Origin: Takifugu bimaculatus
Lineage: Eukaryota > Chordata > Actinopteri > Tetraodontiformes > Tetraodontidae
Length of the DNA: 64,000 nt
Assembly: GCA_004026145.2 (NCBI GenBank)
Contig: CP034975.1
Span: forward strand, 12,489,582 to 12,553,581
Direction of reading: 5' to 3'
Part shown: one piece after another, positions 57,988-64,000 of the stretch
Numbering within the stretch: position 1 is the first letter of the stretch
Layout: every line of letters starts with the position of its first letter
The notes under the pieces: generated by a model
Database searches by the model: none
What the model was told of the DNA's origin: nothing
The model's input: only the letters and a program-made list of their open reading frames with translations
Position numbers and translations under genes: made by a program

Positions 57988-57993
57988 AATAAA
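57988..57993 (+). terminator. Proximal poly(A) signal AATAAA for the RhoGEF
   Basis: Hexamer 33 bp after the stop codon. Further AATAAA copies near 58264 and 59370 suggest alternative 3' ends up to about 1.4 kb downstream. Confidence 0.55.
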
Positions 57994-58197
57994 CCTGCCC
58001 CCCCCCCCGACCCGCTCACACGGGGAACTCCTTCCACCATAAAAACAAACCTTCTTTGAGATCTAGCACTTTCTTCTTCAAAGCTTCAGAACATGCACCG
58101 TACTGTCATATGTGTGGAGATTTAGATCATCGCATTAAACAAACGGCAAATTATTGGACAGAGCAAAATTTGGGCCGTGCTCGTCGGCCTCGACTGT

Positions 58198-58221
58198 GGG
58201 GGGGGTGGGGGTGGGGGGGGG
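58198..58221 (+). other. G-quadruplex-prone run in RhoGEF 3' UTR
   Basis: Three G runs of about 8, 5 and 9 residues separated by single T residues satisfy the four-tract rule because the long runs can be split. It would be present in long 3' UTR isoforms. Confidence 0.6.
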
Positions 58222-59006
58222 TGAAACTGGCTACAGAGTCAACAGTTGTAATGTGATTTTTATAATAAAAGCCTGGAGGGAGGGGCAGGTGTTTTTCATA
58301 CCAATGCTTCAGAGGCGGAGCGCCGCTGGTGGTTTCCCCCTTTCCTGCCCCCCACCCCCGCCCCCCCCCGTCCGTGCACCGTGCGCTGGAACTGTTGCTG
58401 CCAGAGGTGCAGCCGGGCTGGACGGACCTCCAGAGTCACTGTGTTACAGCGAGACGTCACCAAACAGCAATAATTTCTGACAGGTTCAAAAACACGTAGC
58501 TGCTCAGCAGAACCAGGACCAGTGAAGATGAGGTGAGGTTCCTCCCCCTTAAAGGGGCAGCGCACCCAGATCTGAAGAGTGGCTCTGTCCCCCCAACTGT
58601 GTCTGGAGGGGGGGTGGACAGGTGTCCACAGAACACTCTCAGGGGTAAAGCTGTCCCTTTAAAGAGGCAAGGCAACCTCAGCAAGCAGGTTTGGGGATCT
58701 CGAGGGTTCCTTTCTTCTCTTTGTGCAACAAGCCTCCAGTCTGTGTTAGATCATTTATGCTACATTTCCACTTTGGCGGCGTCTGAAAAGTGAAAGCGAA
58801 GGTGTTTTTTCTTTTTCATGACAGCAGTATTTAAGAATCCAACTCGCCTCAAAACGTCCCGGCTGTCTCTGTCCCGACACGGCGATACTGTTTCTAACTG
58901 TGACCTAGCAATCAGCTGTTGTGCCTTGGTACTCGATTACTGTTGGGAAACTCACTGGAATATTTGTAACCTTTCACAGTAGCATTTATTTGTGATACGT
59001 AGTGGA

Positions 59007-59020
59007 TTGCCCTCTACTGG
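59007..59020 (-). promoter_or_regulatory. CTCF-like site, 13 of 14 positions
   Basis: On the minus strand CCAGTAGAGGGCAA matches the CTCF core except for the last base. It lies between the convergent RhoGEF and tsn genes. Confidence 0.35.
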
Positions 59021-60319
59021 CACCAGATTACCGTCGATTTACAGGCAATATGAAGATTTCTCTGCCAGATCCTGGCCCTTATTAACGTGCTTGGTCTTTT
59101 TAAGTGTGTTTATTTATGAAGGCTTTATTTTGCTAAATGCACTTTATCCTGTAAAAGCAGGCTCTTAAACGATAACTGTGTTACCGTCTGGTTTATGGCC
59201 AGTCGACCGAGGACGATTTCAGTCACAACCAAAATTAGAAGATTGATTCCGTTTTGTAGCATCGAAGCGGCAGCAGATCACTGTGTTTTGGGGCAATTAT
59301 GCTAAAATCGACACTGACACTCCTGAGCTGTTGGAGGACGAGGAATCGGATGGAACCGTTTCAAATATAATAAACCTTTCTTTTTCCTCATTTCATGTAT
59401 CATTTCTCCAATGTAATATATTGTGAACTATATTAAAATATTTTAAACAATTTCTTTTCCCGGCAGCAGTTTTTTTTTTTTTTTTTTAAACTGAAGCTTT
59501 GACGAAGACTAGAAATATATTTAATGTCGATTCAAACATCTTAGGACAATAAACAATTCAAAGACAGGAAATAAACACGTGCACTTTTAAACCAAATCAC
59601 AAAAGGAAAAATACCTAAAAAATATATACATATAATCTAGGTTGAGAGGCAAAGAGCAAAAGGAGTAAAGGTTCCCTCCGTAGTATCATGACCAGGGACC
59701 TATTTTGTTCATTTGCCTCTGGTTAAAAAAAAAAGACTTTAAGTCAACAAATAAAACATTAACATTGGCCTTTACAACTGATAACCTCCACCAACGTGTG
59801 AGGAGCACCGCCGTCATTCGTGGGCTCCGACTGTCCTGGAGCCTCAGTTCCCAGTTTGGGTCCAAATCGTCGGAACATGATAAGATTTGAGTTCGGATCC
59901 CAGATAAATGAGGCTCCCGGTGTCTGTACTTGAAGTGCAGGAAAACATCACCAACTATTTATTAACAACTGGTCAGCAAGAAAACTCCACTTCACATTTT
60001 GTTCTGTCTTTTTAACAAACACAATTATGAAACACGTGGAATTCTCTGGAAACGAGCTTCTCAAACCGAACACGATTCACAAGAAAATCTGCTATAACCA
60101 CCCTTATAACAGTAAAAAAAACAGGTCATCCAAAACATTTAAAGTGACCCAGACTGCCGTGCCTTTACAACGCTCCCCGTGCACGCGCTTGCACGAAAAC
60201 ACTCACACAGCACGTCCACAGTGGCTTCAGCCTCGGGGGCTTCTGCCCCCCAGGCAGCGTCGGCGGGGCCGCCGCCCCTCCGGCTCCCACAGCCAATCAC
60301 GCGGCTATAAAGGCTACCT

Positions 60320-61900
60320 CTACGACACAGACTCCGCCTCCTTGGCCAGCCCGCGGATGGACAGGTCGTAGACCACCTCCTCGATCTTCTTCACGTCATA
60401 TTTGAGGCCGTCGTAGCGCTTCCGCAAAGGGTCGTTCTTCAGGTTGAGCAGGCGGAATCCTGAGTCCAGCTCGTTGATGAAGTTGGATATGCGGATGGGC
60501 CGGGTGTAATCTCCCGCGGTCACGCTGTTGACGGCCAACCGGGACTGGAGGAAAAAGCACACCGGGCTCAAATGACAAAAGGGTCTCAAATTCCCACTTT
60601 TCCTGTGAGCTCACAGCCGTAAAACCCTTGTTTCAACTTCATTATCACTGAAGGAAAAGCACAACAGACTACAGGCTCACCAGTTCACTGGCCATGATCA
60701 GCACACCCGCCAGGTAGTCCTCCAGATCCAGGTGAAAACCTTTGTCTTGGACCACCTCAACTGCACCGAGGCAGGGATACAAACACAAACATGAATGAAA
60801 TGATTGTGCTCTGGAGAACAGGATTTTTCTTCCACTGAATCAGCCAGATGACTGATCAGACTCAACACATGGCAGTTGCAGGACGCGACACACAAACTGG
60901 AACCTACTGCCCAGAATCTGGGCCACTTCGTCTCGAGTCACAAGATTTTCACTCTCCAGGTAGACGACGAAGGCGGATAAGAAAGCCAGACGCTGCAGGA
61001 CAAAGCGCCAGTGTTCATGGAACCTCGAGTGGGAGAAATCAAGTTGATTACTTCAGCATCATTTCAGACCCAAACTAAATTCAGGACACATAAAATAAGT
61101 CACAGGATCCAACCTGTAATACTGCTCCGCGGGAAATCTTGTCTTCAGCTGTGCAATGTGTGTCTTGACAGTGCAAAACAGCTCCCGTGCTTTAGCGCAT
61201 TTAGCTGGAACTAGAGGAGAAAAGGGAGCGTTTTAGGAGGTCGACGTGTTTGGCTCGGAGAGGATCACGTCACGTTGTCACACGCGCTCACTTTCTTTGA
61301 ACCCAGATGGTTGGTGGACACTTTGGAGGACTGTTAGTATTTCTCTGGCGGTCTGCTCCAGCGTCTGGACCACCTTGCGGATGTCCTACAACAGAAGTCA
61401 TCCATGATGATGAGGATGACAAAAAGCTAAATATTTCAGTATTATTGTGAGTGGGCTAATGTGAGGTTCCAGAGACACGTCAGGTGGCTAAAGGATGCTT
61501 ACAAAATTGCAAGGTTTAAAGAAAACTGGAACAACTTCTCCTAAACCTGTCTAACAAAATGTCATTCAGAGGAACATTAGAGATAATAACTGGAAGCATT
61601 TAAGCACAATTTGCTCAATAAATGTCAGAAACACAAACCTAAACGCTAAATGAGGAAAGCCGCTAAATGTGTTGTCAGAATTCGCTTCATTTTCCACAAT
61701 GGTTGTTATATTTCTGGCTGCTGGGAATTGCAAATAATTGCATCTGCAAAACGTGGCTAAAGTTAGCTGCTAAGATTAGCCGACTATCTGTGAACGCTAG
61801 ATACAGTGTTTTGTGGCGAGTTATTCATTCAAACCTCTCTGACGTCCTGGTCTGCGCTTAGAAAACCCTGGAGATTACTGAACATCTCCGTGACCGACAT
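60320..61900 (-). CDS. tsn: Translin, complete
   Basis: Octameric RNA/DNA-binding protein that with TRAX forms the C3PO endoribonuclease; cytoplasmic and nuclear. Six exons join in frame: 61900-61835, 61385-61292, 61210-61114, 61023-60908, 60760-60681 and 60544-60320. They give 225 residues (human 228). Landmarks are MSVTEMFSNLQGFLSA at the N-terminus, REILTVLQSVHQ, TRFPAEQYYR-FHEHWRFVLQRL, KGFHLDLEDYL and SVTAGDYTRP, then LNLKNDPLRKRYDGLKYDVK and a short variable C-terminal tail ending EAESVS. The region expected to carry the nucleic-acid-binding basic residues is present. Exons show no frame break. It is convergent with the RhoGEF and divergent from the gene starting at 62721. In human, TSN lies on 2q, so this flank does not share the 3q synteny of the left half. 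Confidence 0.95.
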
Positions 61901-62720
61901 TTCTGATCAGAACCGAGCTTCCCGGACCCGTAAAATAAGCTTGTGCTGCTAATGAGTGAAGAAGACCAGCGTGCGCAATCCCCCCACCCGCCTCTCTTCT
62001 GTCTGCGGCGCGCAGAGACGACGTCACTTCCAAGCGACAACAGTATCACTCGTGTTCATGTTGTTCTTTTTATTCAAACAAAATATGTAATACTCTAATA
62101 CCTTCCTAACACGCACAAGCATTTTTACAGGAACGCAGTGGGATAGCCCTGCAAATATATATATTCCGATGTACTTTTTATAGGGTTAAAGTGAGTTTCT
62201 AAAATAAATATATCTATCTTTTTTGCATTCTGATGTAGTGCACCATCAAGCCACTTGATGGCAACAAACCAACAATCTTAATAATGTAGTCTTTAGAGAC
62301 ACCTCGGACAAAACCCCACGCACCTACTACAAACGCACAAAAAGGTTTAATCCTGGGTGTTTATAATTTCCCGACATTTCTGATGGTGAAAATGTTTTTG
62401 TAGTTTCGTAATACGGCCTACATAAAGTAAACGATAACTCAGAATTATCCATAATCGCCTAGCGAACTGACATACGCATTAAGGATGAAATAAAGCGATG
62501 TTTCAGCGGAGGCCACAGAAGTTGTCGGATTTCCGGCGGCTCGTAAAGCCCCCATGTGGCGTCTCGCCGCGGTGAGTCGCCTGTTGCTGCAGCTCCGGTG
62601 TCGAACATTTCAGCGTGCGAAGAGTCGCAGAAGAGGCGATTGACCGGCCGGGAAGGCTCGTTTCGTTAGTTTCCTCTGAATTTGTTAGGATGCAGCTTGC
62701 TGTTGTTCAGCCTCTGTGAG
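61901..62720. promoter_or_regulatory. Bidirectional promoter region, tsn / unidentified plus-strand gene
   Basis: About 820 bp separate the divergent start codons. A GC-rich block at 62500-62650 and a second short GC-rich stretch at 61960-62040 are plausible core promoters. A 29-codon upstream frame, ATG at 62554 to the stop at 62641-62643, precedes the downstream ATG. The middle is AT-rich. Confidence 0.45.
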
Positions 62721-62776
62721 ATGGAGAAGACCTCAACAGAAGATGAGTGCGTTGACTCAGGAGCGGAGACCGCAGG
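62721..62776 (+). CDS. First coding exon of an unidentified gene
   Basis: The ATG at 62721 opens MEKTSTEDECVDSGAETA and meets a clean donor, AGG|GTGAGCG, at 62777 after 18 codons plus 2 nt. The sequence just upstream is GC-rich and lies opposite the tsn start, a common divergent arrangement. I do not recognise the protein from 18 acidic residues, and no second exon is found before the window ends at 64000. It could also be a chance ATG-donor pair. Confidence 0.4.
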
Positions 62777-64000
62777 GTGAGCGAGGCACCGAACCACACA
62801 GAACTTCTAATATTTACGGATTTAGATTGGACCAGGGAGTGCTAATTAATCATTTACATTTCTAAGAACAATTTGGCATTTTTCTAACCTTTTATATGAA
62901 AAATTTTGTTTTGACAAAAGCAAGAAAATAGGACGACATGAGAAATAACTGTTTATTTTTGTCATTCTTACGACCCAAAGTTCCCTGAACGTTTCGCCTT
63001 TAATTTTATAAACATTAATTTTACTAATAACTATACTTAATCTGATTATTTAAGAAACGAGATCACGACTTTCTGCACAGATAAACTACTGGAAGGGACT
63101 TTAACACGATTCACAAAGTTCCTGTCATTGAAGTCTGGTTGTGGCCGTAAAAACTGATTCAAACGCCACCCTTTGATGCTTTGATGAGAGAAACGATGAT
63201 GTAACGAGAATAATCCTGTTCCTGTCACAGCTCTGATCATCAGAATGCATTTAGGAATACAGCAAACATACACAATCTCAACTTTATCAGCTGGCTGTGG
63301 ATTATTTGGCTGGAGGAGACATATGGAGGAGGTGTGGTCTCAGTTCCTCAGTGGAAAGTTGAGACCAACTTAGTTGGTAGCGAACGAGCAGCCAGAGAGA
63401 ATTTTCTGTCACCACAGAGTGGAATGAATGTCTTTCCTCTGTTTCCAGACACTAAACAAAGATGAGCCTCAGTTTCTGCTGCGGTATGTTACGACTGGCT
63501 GTAGTGTTGTGGTAGAACAGAGCCCCCTGTGCCCCCACCCCCACCCCCCACCCCCCACAGTGGAATTAAAATAAAAGAATCAAGGTGGGCAAAGTGCAGA
63601 CATTCGGCAGTCATTTAAGAGCAAAAGTCCAGCAGTTTTGATGTGTTTTTAAACAGAATTACAGGCTTTTTAATGCAGAAAGCCTTGGTTTTGAGTGGAC
63701 CCAAACATTTGGCCAAACCACATAATTGCAGCTGAAAGCGCTGATTGTATTATCTGATGCAAATCCTTTTACAGCCACTGCTCCACGTCTGGAGTCCTTG
63801 AACATGACAGATGTTTTCACATGTCTAATCTGACCTTCCTGTTCCCTGAATCTCTCCTTGTCGGAAACTCTGGATTTACTTTCATGTAGGCTTTTCCTGA
63901 TTGGACCCTCTGACAGCGATCCCCCCCCCCCCCCCTCTCTCTTTTGTTTCTCTCGGATCAGTTTATTTTGAACAGTCCAATAATGGCTTCCTCTTCTTGT
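62777..64000 (+). other. Probable intron of the unidentified gene
   Basis: No exon, RNA gene or mobile element recognised. It contains C-rich homopolymer runs near 63530-63560 and 63920-63935 and AT-rich sequence at 62860-63060. Confidence 0.4.

Larger units (their letters stand above)
57994..60319. other. 3' UTRs and intergenic region, RhoGEF / tsn (convergent)
   Basis: No coding exon seen. The left part is probably RhoGEF 3' UTR, containing a G-rich run at 58198-58221. The right part is probably tsn 3' UTR, and a minus-strand AATAAA lies near 59957-59962. The A/T-rich middle (59380-59640) includes a T17 run. Confidence 0.5.

Noticed and set aside
1..64000. CRISPR arrays, operons, phage or bacterial mobile elements, rRNA and tRNA genes
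   Set aside because: None seen. The tandem repeats are vertebrate micro- and minisatellites without spacer structure, and genes are spliced eukaryotic genes.

Overview
This window comes from a teleost fish nuclear chromosome. The genes are spliced, with GT/AG introns and exon boundaries like those of vertebrate orthologues. Introns are short, about 100-900 bp. CA/GT microsatellites are frequent, a Penelope-like retroelement remnant is present, and every recognised protein is closest to a vertebrate family. The compact introns would suit a pufferfish or another small-genome percomorph, but the species cannot be fixed from this sequence.

Layout from left to right. (1) 1.8-4.4 kb, minus: the first two coding exons of slc49a4 (DIRC2), with a broken Penelope-like element in its next intron. 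(2) 5.3-10.9 kb, plus: hspbap1, a complete seven-exon JmjC protein gene that shares a bidirectional promoter region with slc49a4. (3) 11.5-19.2 kb, minus: slc15a2 (PEPT2), 22 coding exons, convergent with hspbap1; several introns consist almost wholly of minisatellite. (4) 21.0-26.5 kb, minus: a nine-exon mitochondrial P450 of the CYP27A type. (5) 28.6-30.3 kb, minus: eaf2. (6) 30.3-49.8 kb: a stretch of about 19 kb in which I see no gene, only microsatellites, one dispersed repeat fragment, a strong hairpin and some AT-rich blocks that could be conserved non-coding elements. (7) 49.8-58.0 kb, plus: a DH-PH Rho guanine nucleotide exchange factor of about 1,140 residues that I cannot assign to a named family; it has a Cys4 motif just before the DH domain. 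(8) 60.3-61.9 kb, minus: tsn (translin), complete. (9) 62.7 kb, plus: the first coding exon of an unidentified gene that diverges from tsn.

The genes form no single pathway; this is ordinary vertebrate gene order. slc49a4-hspbap1 and eaf2-slc15a2 are neighbouring pairs on human chromosome 3q, so the left half is conserved synteny. A CYP27A gene sits between eaf2 and slc15a2, which is not the human arrangement. The CYP enzyme would act on sterols or related lipids in mitochondria, the SLC proteins are a lysosomal and a plasma-membrane transporter, EAF2 supports ELL-dependent transcription elongation, translin is an RNA/DNA-binding RNase subunit, and the RhoGEF would activate a Rho-family GTPase.

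The most striking anomaly concerns sequence quality. Six single-base disruptions, each behaving as one extra base, interrupt otherwise intact genes: one in slc15a2, one in eaf2 and four in the RhoGEF, three of them within about 175 bp of one exon. Discounting them restores complete proteins of the expected length, so insertion-type assembly errors are the simplest explanation. I found no convincing new biological system. The most interesting leads are the Cys4-DH-PH architecture, a (TG)n tract directly upstream of an in-frame slc15a2 exon, and several consensus-matching CTCF-like sites.
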